DNA of 64,000 bases from Devosia sp. 66-22. GTDB taxonomy: Bacteria; Pseudomonadota; Alphaproteobacteria; Rhizobiales; Devosiaceae. Made by a program: the position numbers and the translations under genes. The notes below the pieces were generated by a model, which saw nothing but the letters and a program-made list of their open reading frames with translations, searched no databases and was not told the origin of the DNA. Position 1 is the stretch's first letter, and each line of letters begins with the position of its first letter. Shown here in pieces: positions 19,643 through 27,408 of the stretch. Where the stretch lies: the NCBI GenBank assembly GCA_001899065.1, contig MKUZ01000013.1, positions 147,923 to 211,922 of the forward strand. Reading direction: 5' to 3'.

Positions 19643-19950
19643 AACTCTAGTAAGCGACTCACCAATTGCCAAGTATGCGGCATACCGAGAGCCCGCCGTC
19701 GTTTTTCCGGGCATTGGGCAGGGCCGCCAGAACTCGCGCCGTATTCGCGATCGATTTGGCCTCGGATAACGAGTCGGCGGGCCGATGTGCGGCGTCAACC
19801 GCTGCTGGCACGTGGGGCGACCAATCGCCGCAATCGACCACGACTTCGCCACGTCGCTGAACCCACTTTGACCTTGGGCATCAGTGCGGGTTCAGCGCGC
19901 CGCCGTCAGTCTTTGCGTCACCGAGGGGCACCTCAACAAGGAAACGCAAG
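19643..19950. other. Intergenic region without a recognisable gene
   Basis: About 310 bases between the divergent Lrp-type gene and the Pro-Asp repeat protein gene. No conserved coding frame, RNA fold or repeat was recognised. It must hold the promoters of both neighbours. AAGGA at about 19938-19942 is the ribosome binding site of the plus-strand gene. Confidence 0.5.
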
Positions 19951-20520
19951 ATGCTCAATCCTTCAAAGCTCTCGATGGTGGCATTGCTGACTTTGGGCGT
20001 TGCCGCCATTGCCCTCCCCGCTGCCACGACCGGCGCCCTGGGAGCCGTCAGTACCGTGCCGCAGGAGCCCGATTTCCCGGATTTTCCCGACTTCCCCGAC
20101 AATCCGGACAATCCCGATAACCCAGATAATCCGGACAATCCCGACAACCCGGACAACCCCGACGATCCGGGTGACGACCCAGGCGATGATCCCGGTGACG
20201 ATCCTGGCGATGATCCAGGCGACGACCCCGGCGATGACCCGGGCGATAACCCCGGCGACGGTACCGACGTCGCGGACGAACTCGCCATCGACTGCGCCAT
20301 CAAGGACGACCAGCCGATCACCAATGACCTGTGGATCGTCAATGTCGGCACGGATCTCCTGCCGGCGGGCACCAAGATTAGTTGGCGCATCCCGGCGACC
20401 GGCGAGCACGGCGCGTTCCTCCTGCCCAAGGACATTCCCGTGGGCGAGGAGCGCGTGCTGACCGACTTCCTCGCAGACGTCGAGATCGGCTCGGAATGCC
20501 GCATCCAGATCATCGCCTGA
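19951..20520 (+). CDS. Secreted Pro-Asp/Gly-Asp repeat protein, function unknown
   Basis: A 189-residue protein of three parts. Residues 1 to about 32 form a Sec signal peptide (hydrophobic MVALLTLGVAAIALPAA). Residues 40-104 are a low-complexity acidic region: three PDF units, seven PDN, one PDD, then six PGDD followed by PGDN and PGDG. Residues 110-189 are a compact beta-rich domain with Cys115 and Cys183, likely a disulfide. AAGGA lies eight bases before the ATG. The acidic region could bind Ca2+ or serve as an extended spacer at the cell surface. No family is recognised, and no enzyme motif is visible. Confidence 0.75.
   Translation: MLNPSKLSMVALLTLGVAAIALPAATTGALGAVSTVPQEPDFPDFPDFPDNPDNPDNPDNPDNPDNPDNPDDPGDDPGDDPGDDPGDDPGDDPGDDPGDNPGDGTDVADELAIDCAIKDDQPITNDLWIVNVGTDLLPAGTKISWRIPATGEHGAFLLPKDIPVGEERVLTDFLADVEIGSECRIQIIA
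20068..20262 (+). repeat. Tandem 9-bp and 12-bp coding repeats
   Basis: The DNA encodes PDx triplets (9 bp, eleven units) and then PGDx quartets (12 bp, eight units). Synonymous third positions vary between units (GAC/GAT, AAT/AAC, all four Pro codons), so the peptide is kept more strictly than the DNA. Confidence 0.85.
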
Positions 20521-20614
20521 TCGATGCGGACAGAGCTGCCGGGTTCCCCAACCCGGCGGCTCGACCCCCGTCGTCGCCGGTGACAATTCGGCAAGGTTAC
20601 GAAAGTGCTTTGCG

Positions 20615-20646
20615 TTAACGCGGGATTAACTTCTTGGGGCTAATTT
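20615..20646 (+). promoter_or_regulatory. CtrA box and -10 element of a candidate small RNA
   Basis: TTAA at 20615-20618 and 20626-20629 are spaced by seven bases and followed by C, a perfect CtrA box. A possible -10 (TAATTT) follows at 20641-20646, so the box would cover about -38 to -24 and overlap the -35 region, as in CtrA-activated promoters. A start near 20653 is predicted. Confidence 0.6.
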
Positions 20647-20652
20647 CGGAAC

Positions 20653-20750
20653 TGTCCAGTTTCTGGACTTTGCAGAGCGGTTTCTCCCTCTGTTTGACGC
20701 CTCCCTGTTAACTCTCGAGAGCCGCCAGTTCGACGGCTCTTTTTCTTTTT
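20653..20750 (+). ncRNA. Candidate trans-acting small RNA (anti-Shine-Dalgarno type)
   Basis: A transcript of about 98 bases is inferred between a CtrA-box promoter and a strong intrinsic terminator, with no coding frame. It would start with a 6-bp hairpin (GTCCAG-TTT-CTGGAC, 20654-20668), continue with a single-stranded pyrimidine-rich part holding CTCCC twice (20684-20688 and 20701-20705), and end in a hairpin with a long T-tract. Exposed CUCCC motifs plus a U-rich terminator are the design of Hfq-bound sRNAs such as the rhizobial AbcR RNAs, but no sequence identity to any of them is claimed. The alternative is a 5' leader of rcdA with a conditional terminator. Confidence 0.5.
20718..20750 (+). 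terminator. Rho-independent terminator upstream of rcdA
   Basis: AGAGCCG (20718-20724) and CGGCTCT (20734-20740) form a 7-bp stem, followed by TTTTCTTTTT. It points in the plus direction and lies 75 bases before rcdA, too far from the repeat-protein stop (200 bases) to be an obvious terminator of that gene. Confidence 0.85.
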
Positions 20751-20824
20751 GGGCCGGCCCTCATTAAGCCTGTCTCAATGCCGATCCTGTTGGATAGGAT
20801 ATCTCGCCAGCAACGGGCCGGAAT

Positions 20825-21349
20825 GTGAGCGAACCCCTGGACAAATCCGCGATCGCCCTCGGGCCGCGCATCGTCGCTTCGGGCGGGTTCACTCTGCTCT
20901 ACAAGGAGGGCATGGGCCTGATCGAGGAGGTCGCCGCCTATCTCGACGGTGACGGCCGCACCGAAAGCCGTGGCCTGCCGCGCGAAGCGAGCTTCGTCTA
21001 CGCCACCGAATCCATGCGCCTCACCACCCGGCTGATGCAGCTCGCCTCCTGGCTGCTGCTGCAGCGCGCCGTCAATGAGGGCGAGCTCACCGTCGAAAAC
21101 GCCCGGACCGAAAAGGAAAAGGTGAAGTTCTCGGCAACGCCCGACCATCGCGGCGGCCCGGGCTTTGCCGAACTCCCCGAACGCCTCCGGACCTACATCG
21201 CCCAGGGCGACCGCCTGTTCGAACGCGTCCAGCAGTTCGACAAGCTCGAGCGCGGCGGCATCGCCGAAGCCGCACCCGCCGCCAGCGAAGGCTCGATCGG
21301 CGACCAACTGGCGCGGCTCAGGGCTGCGTTCGGGCGGCTGCAGGGCTAA
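20825..21349 (+). CDS. rcdA: Regulator of CtrA degradation RcdA (DUF1465)
   Basis: RcdA is an adaptor in the CpdR-RcdA-PopA hierarchy that delivers CtrA and other substrates to ClpXP during the cell cycle. The 174-residue product carries the family signature YATESMRLTTRLMQLASWL followed by LLQRAVNEGE, within a helical bundle, and a less conserved C-terminal tail (AAPAASEG). Start is GTG at 20825 with a weak GGAA upstream. A CtrA box 195 bases upstream fits the known CtrA dependence of rcdA in Caulobacter, though a terminator lies between. Confidence 0.9.
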   Translation: MSEPLDKSAIALGPRIVASGGFTLLYKEGMGLIEEVAAYLDGDGRTESRGLPREASFVYATESMRLTTRLMQLASWLLLQRAVNEGELTVENARTEKEKVKFSATPDHRGGPGFAELPERLRTYIAQGDRLFERVQQFDKLERGGIAEAAPAASEGSIGDQLARLRAAFGRLQG

Positions 21350-21440
21350 TTCGGCGCTTCCGCAGGCTTTCTCCGCCCACAACACTGCGCCCCAGGGAGG
21401 GAAGCCGGCGTAACCGGCGGCTGTGGGCTGCGCCAAAGCA

Positions 21441-21464
21441 AAAGCCCCGCTCTCGCGGGGCTTT
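21441..21464. terminator. Bidirectional terminator between rcdA and rpmE
   Basis: A perfect 10-bp stem (AAAGCCCCGC, loop TCTC, complement) lies between convergent genes, with A and T runs built into the stem so that it can work on both strands. Confidence 0.85.
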
Positions 21465-21489
21465 CGAAAATCCGTCAGTGCCGTCAGGC

Positions 21490-21711
21490 TTAGATGCCGA
21501 GGCCCTTGTACTTGTCCTTGAAGCGGGTGACGCGACCGCCGCGGTCCATCAGATTGCCTGTGACGCCCGTCCAGGCCGGATGGGTCTTGGGATCGATGTC
21601 GAGCTGCAGCGTGTCGCCTTCTTTGCCGTAGGTCGAACGGGTCTGGTAGGTGGTGCCGTCGGTCATCGCCACGGTGATCATGTGGTAGTCGGGATGGATA
21701 TCGTTCTTCAT
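21490..21711 (-). CDS. rpmE: 50S ribosomal protein L31, zinc-free form
   Basis: L31 bridges the two ribosomal subunits. The 73-residue protein starts [14 protein letters not shown] and has the family block [19 protein letters not shown]. It has no cysteine at all, so it is the C-minus form that does not bind zinc. GAGG lies seven bases before the ATG. It is divergent from the ABC exporter gene. Confidence 0.96.
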   Translation of the reverse strand: MKNDIHPDYHMITVAMTDGTTYQTRSTYGKEGDTLQLDIDPKTHPAWTGVTGNLMDRGGRVTRFKDKYKGLGI

Positions 21712-21870
21712 GGCGGAGCCTCAAATCAAACGGGCGCTGCAAGGCGCCCGGCGAGCCGTGTTCGGTAAGTTGGCGGGCTCTCTACTGGAAAAACCCTGTC
21801 CGGGCAAGGCCTGAATCCACCACCCCAGCCGGTTGCGGCGCTGCGGGCACCCGCCTATATCCGGTGCACT

Positions 21871-23700
21871 TTGAGCGCAGACAGCACCACCGCCGACGCC
21901 GCCGGAACGACCGGGCCTGCCCCCAAGGCAGAGCCGGCGCCGGTCAATGCCAAATCGCTGCAGCCGCTGCGGCGCCTCGCCCCCTTCGTGCTGCGCTACC
22001 CTTGGCGGCTCGGCCTCACGGTCGGCTTTCTGCTGATCGCCGCCATCGCCACGCTGATCATCCCAGCCCTCGCCGGTCAGATCATCGACCGCGGCTTCAT
22101 CGAAAAAAACCTCACCGAGCTGTCGACCTATAGCTGGATCGCCATCGCCGTCGCCTTCGTGATGGCCTTCGCCACCGGCGCCCGCTTCTACTTCATCTCG
22201 ATCCTGGGCGAGCGCGTCCTGACCGACCTGCGCAAGGCGGTGTTCGATCATTTGCTGCAGCTCGACGCTACCTTCTACGACACCCATCGGGTCGGCGAAC
22301 TGACCTCGCGCCTCGTGGGCGACGTCACCACCATCCGCGACGCCATCGGCTCGTCTCTGTCCATGACCCTGCGCGGGCTGATCATCATCATCGGTGCCGT
22401 CATCCTGATGTTCTGGACGAGCTGGTGGCTTGCCCTTGCGGTGCTCATCATCGCGCCCGCGACCGTTGTCCCAGTGCTGTTCCTCGCGCGCCGGCTACGC
22501 AAGATGTCGCGCCGCACCCAGGATGCGCTCGCTGAGATGTCGGCGATGGCGACCGAGGCGCTGGGCTCGAGCAAGACCATCAAGAGCTTCGTGCAGGAGC
22601 CGCACCAGTCGCGCGCCTATGCAGAACGCGCCGAGGGCTCGTTCACCGCCGAGGTCGATCGCCTCGCCGGCCGGTCCGCCATGATCGGCGGCGTCATGTT
22701 CACCACCATCGTCGCGCTGGTCGTGATGGTCTGGTGGGGCGCCACCTCGGTTGCGAGCGGCGCCGTCAGCACCGGTCAGCTCACCCAGTTCATGATTTAC
22801 GCGCTGATGGCCACCAACGCCTTCACCATGATCTCAGAAGTGCTGGGCTCGCTGCAGACGGTATCGGGTGCCACCGAGCGCCTGTTCGAGATCCTCGACA
22901 CCAAGCCCGGCATCGCTGCTCCGACGAAGCCTGCCGCCCTCCCCACCCCGCCGCTCGGCACTATCGCCTTCGAGGACGTCAGCTTTTCTTACGAGACGCG
23001 CGACAACGAACCGATCCTGACCGATCTGAGCTTCGCCGTCGGCAGGGGCGAGACCGTCGCTCTGGTCGGCGCCTCGGGCGCCGGCAAGACCACCGTGTTC
23101 GCCCTCGCCGAGCGCTTCTACGATGTTGACAGGGGCCGCGTCGTCGTGGACGGCGTCGACGTGCGCGACGTGGCGCCAGCCGACCTGCGCCAGCGCTTCG
23201 CCTATGTCGAGCAGGAACCGACGATCTTTGCCGGCACGGTCACCGAGAACATCCGCTTCGGCAAGCCCGGCGCCACTCAGGCCGAGATCGAGGCCGCCGC
23301 GAAGGCGGCACTGGTCCACGACTTCGTCGTCGCGCTCGACAAGGGTTACGATTCGATCGTGGGCGAACGCGGTGTGATGCTGTCGGGCGGCCAGAAGCAG
23401 CGCATCGCCATTGCCCGCGCCCTGCTCAAGGACGCGCCCATCCTGCTGCTCGACGAAGCCACTTCCGCCCTCGATGCCGAGAGCGAGCGCCTGGTCCAGG
23501 CCGCGCTCGAACGCCTGATGGAAGGGCGCACCACCCTCGTCATCGCCCATCGCCTCGCCACCATCCGCGACGCCGACCGCATCCTCGTGCTCGACAAGGG
23601 CCGCCTCATCGACCAGGGCACCCACGACGAGCTCGTCCGCAAGGGCGGTCGCTACGCCGAACTGGCCCGATTGCAGTTCAGGCTGCAGGCAGCGGAGTGA
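21871..23700 (+). CDS. ABC exporter, fused membrane and ATPase domains (MsbA-like)
   Basis: A 609-residue half-transporter: a polar, Ala/Pro-rich N-terminus (1-30), six membrane helices (about 45-335) and a nucleotide-binding domain (about 360-600) with Walker A GASGAGKT, Q-loop YVEQEPTIFAGTV, signature LSGGQKQR, Walker B ILLLDEATSALD and the His switch VIAHRL. It would export lipids, peptides or drugs as a homodimer; the substrate is not predictable. The start is a TTG at 21871 with no clear Shine-Dalgarno. In Rhizobiales this type is often found beside rpmE. Confidence 0.93.
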   Translation: MSADSTTADAAGTTGPAPKAEPAPVNAKSLQPLRRLAPFVLRYPWRLGLTVGFLLIAAIATLIIPALAGQIIDRGFIEKNLTELSTYSWIAIAVAFVMAFATGARFYFISILGERVLTDLRKAVFDHLLQLDATFYDTHRVGELTSRLVGDVTTIRDAIGSSLSMTLRGLIIIIGAVILMFWTSWWLALAVLIIAPATVVPVLFLARRLRKMSRRTQDALAEMSAMATEALGSSKTIKSFVQEPHQSRAYAERAEGSFTAEVDRLAGRSAMIGGVMFTTIVALVVMVWWGATSVASGAVSTGQLTQFMIYALMATNAFTMISEVLGSLQTVSGATERLFEILDTKPGIAAPTKPAALPTPPLGTIAFEDVSFSYETRDNEPILTDLSFAVGRGETVALVGASGAGKTTVFALAERFYDVDRGRVVVDGVDVRDVAPADLRQRFAYVEQEPTIFAGTVTENIRFGKPGATQAEIEAAAKAALVHDFVVALDKGYDSIVGERGVMLSGGQKQRIAIARALLKDAPILLLDEATSALDAESERLVQAALERLMEGRTTLVIAHRLATIRDADRILVLDKGRLIDQGTHDELVRKGGRYAELARLQFRLQAAE

Positions 23701-23997
23701 TCAGGCCCGCGCCCTGATACGTGTCCGCGCCTCTAGCCAGTAGCCCGCTTCCGCCAAGCGTAGATCGTAGCTTGCCTGCAGGTTGAGCCACATCTGGGGC
23801 GACGTTCCAAAGTAAGCCGCGAGCCGCAGCGCCGTATCAGCGGTGATTGCGCGCTTAGCATGAACGATATCGGCGATCCGGCTCACCGGTACGTCGATGT
23901 CGCTCGCCAGCCGTGTCTGGCTGATCCCCATCGGCACGAGAAACTCCTCGAGCAGGATTTCGCCGGGCGGAATGGGATCGAGTTTTTTGTCAGCCAT
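23701..23997 (-). CDS. higA: HigA-family antitoxin
   Basis: A 98-residue HTH (XRE-type) protein with the HigA signature PPGEILLEEFLVPMGISQTRLA and WLNLQASYDLRLAE. Its ATG overlaps the stop of the upstream higB frame (TGATG), the usual HigBA arrangement with the toxin first. The stop is flush with the stop of the ABC exporter gene on the opposite strand. The gene looks intact, unlike its partner. Confidence 0.92.
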   Translation of the reverse strand: MADKKLDPIPPGEILLEEFLVPMGISQTRLASDIDVPVSRIADIVHAKRAITADTALRLAAYFGTSPQMWLNLQASYDLRLAEAGYWLEARTRIRARA

Positions 23998-24271
23998 CAG
24001 TGATAGTCCACAATCTCTACGTCATACGCATCGCCGTCCCAGCGGAAGCAGATGCGCCATTGATCGTTGATCCGAATGCTGTGCTGCCCGGTCCGATTGC
24101 CACGCAGCGCTTCGAGTCTATTGCCCGGCGGCACGCGAAGCTCGTCGAGCTTGGTCGCCGTATCGGGAGTTGTAGCTTCCGCCGCGCAATCCGCTCGAAA
24201 GCCCCGAAGCGCCTCACGGCGAAGTCGTCGAAGAGGCGTTCGGTGTCCCGGTCGCGAAAGCTCTTGATCAC
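23997..24271 (-). pseudogene. higB: HigB toxin, frameshifted
   Basis: The first 35 codons from a GTG at 24271 read as HigB ([16 protein letters not shown]... ARRKLQL). The rest of HigB continues in another frame from 24164: [20 protein letters not shown], then [17 protein letters not shown] and the typical end VEIVDYH, stopping at 23997-23999 where higA begins. Joining the two needs one missing base within CTCCC at about 24165-24169, and the restored length matches the family. So this is a single-base deletion, or a base-calling error. As read, the toxin would be inactive while the antitoxin remains. Confidence 0.85.
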
Positions 24272-24313
24272 GCCAAACGGTACGCCGGCATGCGTATTCT
24301 GTCCAGCGGAATA

Positions 24314-25339
24314 CTACTCCGTCAGTTTGAACTCGATGCGCCGGTTTCGCGCATAGGCTTCATCGCTGTCGCCGCCGTCGATGGGGGAGAACTCGCCGAA
24401 GCCGGCGGGGACGAGGTGGCGCGCGGAAACACCTTGCGCGATGAGGTACTTGGCCACCGCGATGGCGCGCGCCGCCGACAGTTCCCAGTTGGAGGGGAAT
24501 TCCGGTGTGTTGATCGGCCGGCTGTCGGTGTGGCCGTCGATGCGCAGCACCCAGTTCACGTCGGAGGGGATCTCCGTTTCAAGCTGCTTGACCGCCTCGG
24601 CGAGCTTGGCGAGCTCGGCCTGCCCCTCGGGCGAGATCGCCGCCTCGCCGGCGCCGAACAGCACCTCGGACTGGAACACGAAGCGGTCGCCCACCACGCG
24701 CACATCGGCGCGGCCTTCGAGGATGGTGCGCAACCGGCCGAAGAAGTCGGAGCGGTAGCGGCTCAGATCCTGCACCCGCTGCGCCAGCGCCACATTGAGC
24801 CGGCGGCCTAGATCGGCCACCTGCGTCTTGCTCTCGCTCGCCTTCACTTCGGAGGCATTGAGCGCCTCCTCGAGCGCGGCGATCTGGGTGCGCAGCGCCG
24901 AGAGCTGCTGGTTGAGCAGCGCCACCTGCGCCAGCGCATCGCCCGAGATGTCGCGCTCGGCGTCGAGGTCGCCGCTCAGCGCCGCGATCTGGGCGTCCTT
25001 GCCCCCGTCGTCCGACCCCACGCCCGCGAGTTGCGCGGCCAGCGTATCGCGCTCGGCGGTCATGGTGCCCAGCGTTGCCTGCAATGCGGCGAGTTCGGCG
25101 GTCGCATCGTCGCTGCTGGAGCGTTCGAGGTTGAGCAGCTCGGTCAGCTCGGCGATCTGCGAGTTGAGCCGGCTCATCGCCGTGTCCTTGCCCTGGATTT
25201 CCTGGCCGAGGAAGAACTGCGTCAGCATGAATAGCGACAGCAGGAAGATGATGACCAGCAGCAGCGACGACAGCGCGTCGACAAAGCCCGGCCAGTAATT
25301 TGTCACCTGCGAACGGCGGGAGCGGCTCAGCGAAGCCAT
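24314..25339 (-). CDS. OmpA/MotB-type peptidoglycan-binding membrane protein
   Basis: A 341-residue protein with one N-terminal membrane helix (about 20-45, preceded by [13 protein letters not shown], a MotB-like segment with an Asp), a long coiled coil (about 50-190) and a C-terminal OmpA domain (about 200-340; [20 protein letters not shown] and NRRIEFKL). It pairs with the MotA/TolQ-type gene 46 bases upstream. The layout is that of a proton-driven stator: a channel subunit plus a wall-anchoring subunit. No flagellar genes lie nearby. Confidence 0.85.
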   Translation of the reverse strand: MASLSRSRRSQVTNYWPGFVDALSSLLLVIIFLLSLFMLTQFFLGQEIQGKDTAMSRLNSQIAELTELLNLERSSSDDATAELAALQATLGTMTAERDTLAAQLAGVGSDDGGKDAQIAALSGDLDAERDISGDALAQVALLNQQLSALRTQIAALEEALNASEVKASESKTQVADLGRRLNVALAQRVQDLSRYRSDFFGRLRTILEGRADVRVVGDRFVFQSEVLFGAGEAAISPEGQAELAKLAEAVKQLETEIPSDVNWVLRIDGHTDSRPINTPEFPSNWELSAARAIAVAKYLIAQGVSARHLVPAGFGEFSPIDGGDSDEAYARNRRIEFKLTE

Positions 25340-25385
25340 TGCGTGTTGTCCCCTTTGCCCGCCCTAGTCGACTGCCAACAAGGCG

Positions 25386-26387
25386 CTAGTTTGACCGGCG
25401 ATCGCTGCCCTGGTCCTCGCGCAGCATCGCCTCGATCAGTTCGCGCAGCTTGCGGTTGGTATCGCCCTGCTCCTCGATATGGATGCGCAGATCCGCCTGC
25501 TCGGCGCGGATGTGCTTGACCAGCCCGTCGATGCCCTTGGCGAGCTCGGCCATGGCGCGGATCGCATTCTGCGAGGAATCGCTGCTCTGCATGGTCGAGC
25601 CCAGCCGCTCGATCATCGTCGCCATTTCCTCGCCCTGGACGCCCAGGCCAGTGGCCTGCATCTGCGTCACCGGGTGGTCGAGTTCCGTCATCGAGGTCAT
25701 CCAGTCCTCAAGGTCGGTGTAGAAGGCGTTCTGCGCCTGCGACGCCTGGAGGTCGAGGAAACCCAGGATCAGCGAGCCGGAAAGGCCGAGCAGCGAAGCC
25801 GAGAACGCCGTGCCCATGCCGCCGAGCGGGCCGGCGAGGCCCTGCTTCAGATTCTCGAACATCGTCGCCGTGTCGGCGACCGAAGTATCCAGCGACTGGA
25901 TCGTCGCTCCCACATTGGTCACCGTTTCGAGCAGGCCGTAGAACGTGCCGAGAAGGCCGAGGAACACGAGGAGGCCCGTGAGGTAGCGCGACGTATCCTT
26001 GGCCTCATCGAGCCGGTTGCCGACGGAATCGAGGATCGACCGCATCGAGCTGGGGGTGATCACCGCCTCGCCCAGCCGGTCGCGCAGCATGTTGGCGACC
26101 GGGGCCAGCAGCACCGGCTGGCGCACCCGCGCCATGGTGCCGTCCTGCATCGAGTTCACCCATTTGATCTCGGGGAACAGCCGGATGATCTGGCGGAAGC
26201 TGAGGACGATGCCCACCACCGCCACCAGCACGATCAGGCTGTTGATGAATGGGTTAGCCATGAAGAACACGAAGATCTGCTGCCACAGGATGGCGCAGAC
26301 CAGGCCCACAATGACCAGGAAGACCACGTTCTTGACGAGATAGATCGTCGGGCTCTTCAGATGGTACGGGTCGTAGTTTTGCGACAT
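25386..26387 (-). CDS. MotA/TolQ/ExbB-type channel protein
   Basis: A 333-residue membrane protein with helices near 16-40, 44-64, 136-158 and 190-212. The segment LLVFLGLLGTFYGLLETV and GMGTAFSASLLGLSGSLILGF match the two channel helices of the MotA/TolQ/ExbB superfamily. The C-terminus (about 250-333) is a helical cytoplasmic tail rich in Glu and Arg. It is followed by the OmpA-type partner, so the two probably form a stator-like complex. It is distinct from TolQ at 11.9 kb; the function is unknown. Confidence 0.82.
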   Translation of the reverse strand: MSQNYDPYHLKSPTIYLVKNVVFLVIVGLVCAILWQQIFVFFMANPFINSLIVLVAVVGIVLSFRQIIRLFPEIKWVNSMQDGTMARVRQPVLLAPVANMLRDRLGEAVITPSSMRSILDSVGNRLDEAKDTSRYLTGLLVFLGLLGTFYGLLETVTNVGATIQSLDTSVADTATMFENLKQGLAGPLGGMGTAFSASLLGLSGSLILGFLDLQASQAQNAFYTDLEDWMTSMTELDHPVTQMQATGLGVQGEEMATMIERLGSTMQSSDSSQNAIRAMAELAKGIDGLVKHIRAEQADLRIHIEEQGDTNRKLRELIEAMLREDQGSDRRSN

Positions 26388-26490
26388 GAGCCCCGGTTTC
26401 CGCGAATTGTGGCGCGAGTCTAGTCACACCATCACGGCGTGACAATGGCCCGGGGACGACGCCGATGTGACCGAGCCGGGCTTTCCCGGC

Positions 26491-27285
26491 CTATTTGACG
26501 CCTTTGATGATCTTGAGGAGCTGGCCCTGGATCGTCTCGTTGCCGGCCACCACCTCGCCGTTCCAGATGCTTCCCGGCTTGCCCGAAAAGTCGGTCATGG
26601 TGCCGCCCGCCTCGCGCAGCATCAGCCAGCCGGGTGCGATGTCCCAGGGCTGGATGCGGCCTTCCCAGAAGCCGTCGAACCGCCCGGCGGCGAGCCAGGC
26701 CAGATCGGTCGAGGCCGAGCCGGTGCGGCGAATGCCCGCAACCGCCGGCGCGATCTGGCCGAGCTGGCGCAGATGCAGCGGGTCGTTGGCGGTCCCCGTC
26801 ACCTTGATGCCGGTCGAGATCACCGCATCGGCAAGATGCTTGCGGCCGCCCACGCGCAGCCGCTTCTTGTCGTCGAGCCAGGCCCCGCCGCCCTTTTCGG
26901 CAACAAACAGCTCCTCGAGCACCGGATTGTAGATCACCGACGCCACGATCTCGTCGCCGCGCTGCAGCGCGATGGCGACCGCGAACATGGGGATGCCGTG
27001 CAGGAAATTGGTGGTGCCGTCGAGTGGATCGATGATCCAGCGATGCAGCCCGTCCGTCCCCTTGATCTCCCCGCCCTCCTCCATGAGGAAGCCGTAGGTC
27101 GGCCGGGCCTTGCTGAGCTCGGCATGGACGATCTTTTCGGCATTGTGGTCGGCCCTGGACACGAAGTCCGCCGGCCCCTTCACCGACACCTGCAGATTCT
27201 CGATCTCGCCGAAATCCTTGGTGAGCGAGCGCCCCGCCTTGAAGGCGGCCGTGACCATGATGTTGAGGAGTGCCGAACGGGCCAT
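26491..27285 (-). CDS. suhB: Inositol monophosphatase family protein
   Basis: A 264-residue Mg2+-dependent phosphatase of the IMPase/SuhB family. Metal-site motifs are MEEGGE, WIIDPLDGTTNFLHG and WDIAPGWLMLREAGG. The ATG at 27285 (MARSALLNIM) matches the usual N-terminus; 31 more in-frame residues upstream are unlike the family. No Shine-Dalgarno is visible, so it may be leaderless or weakly initiated. It may act on inositol phosphates or on NADP/PAP-like substrates, or as an rRNA maturation factor as in E. coli. Confidence 0.9.
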   Translation of the reverse strand: MARSALLNIMVTAAFKAGRSLTKDFGEIENLQVSVKGPADFVSRADHNAEKIVHAELSKARPTYGFLMEEGGEIKGTDGLHRWIIDPLDGTTNFLHGIPMFAVAIALQRGDEIVASVIYNPVLEELFVAEKGGGAWLDDKKRLRVGGRKHLADAVISTGIKVTGTANDPLHLRQLGQIAPAVAGIRRTGSASTDLAWLAAGRFDGFWEGRIQPWDIAPGWLMLREAGGTMTDFSGKPGSIWNGEVVAGNETIQGQLLKIIKGVK

Positions 27286-27369
27286 GCTGGAGGTGTCTCG
27301 AAGGGGGAGGCGCGGGTAATGCCCCAGAATGCGCCAAGACTCAAGGGAGGCGCGATGCCGCTGCCTCGA

Positions 27370-27403
27370 CAAGCCCACCCGGCGTCGCGGGTGGAGGAGC
27401 TTG
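27370..27403. terminator. Hairpin after the Sel1 gene
   Basis: CCACCCG (27375-27381) and CGGGTGG (27388-27394) form a 7-bp stem with a 6-base loop, flanked by CAAGC and GCTTG arms (27370-27374 and 27399-27403). It lies six bases past the Sel1 stop. A similar CCACCCGGCG block occurs at about 45464, so it may be a small dispersed palindrome. Confidence 0.5.
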
Positions 27404-27408
27404 CCGCC

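Noticed and set aside
20068-20262. CRISPR array
   Set aside because: Units are 9-12 bp, in frame, without spacers, and encode a Pro-Asp/Gly-Asp tract.
27286-27408. Rhizobial suhB-type RNA motif upstream of suhB
   Set aside because: Only a short hairpin after the Sel1 stop is visible; the gap is too small and lacks the extended fold.
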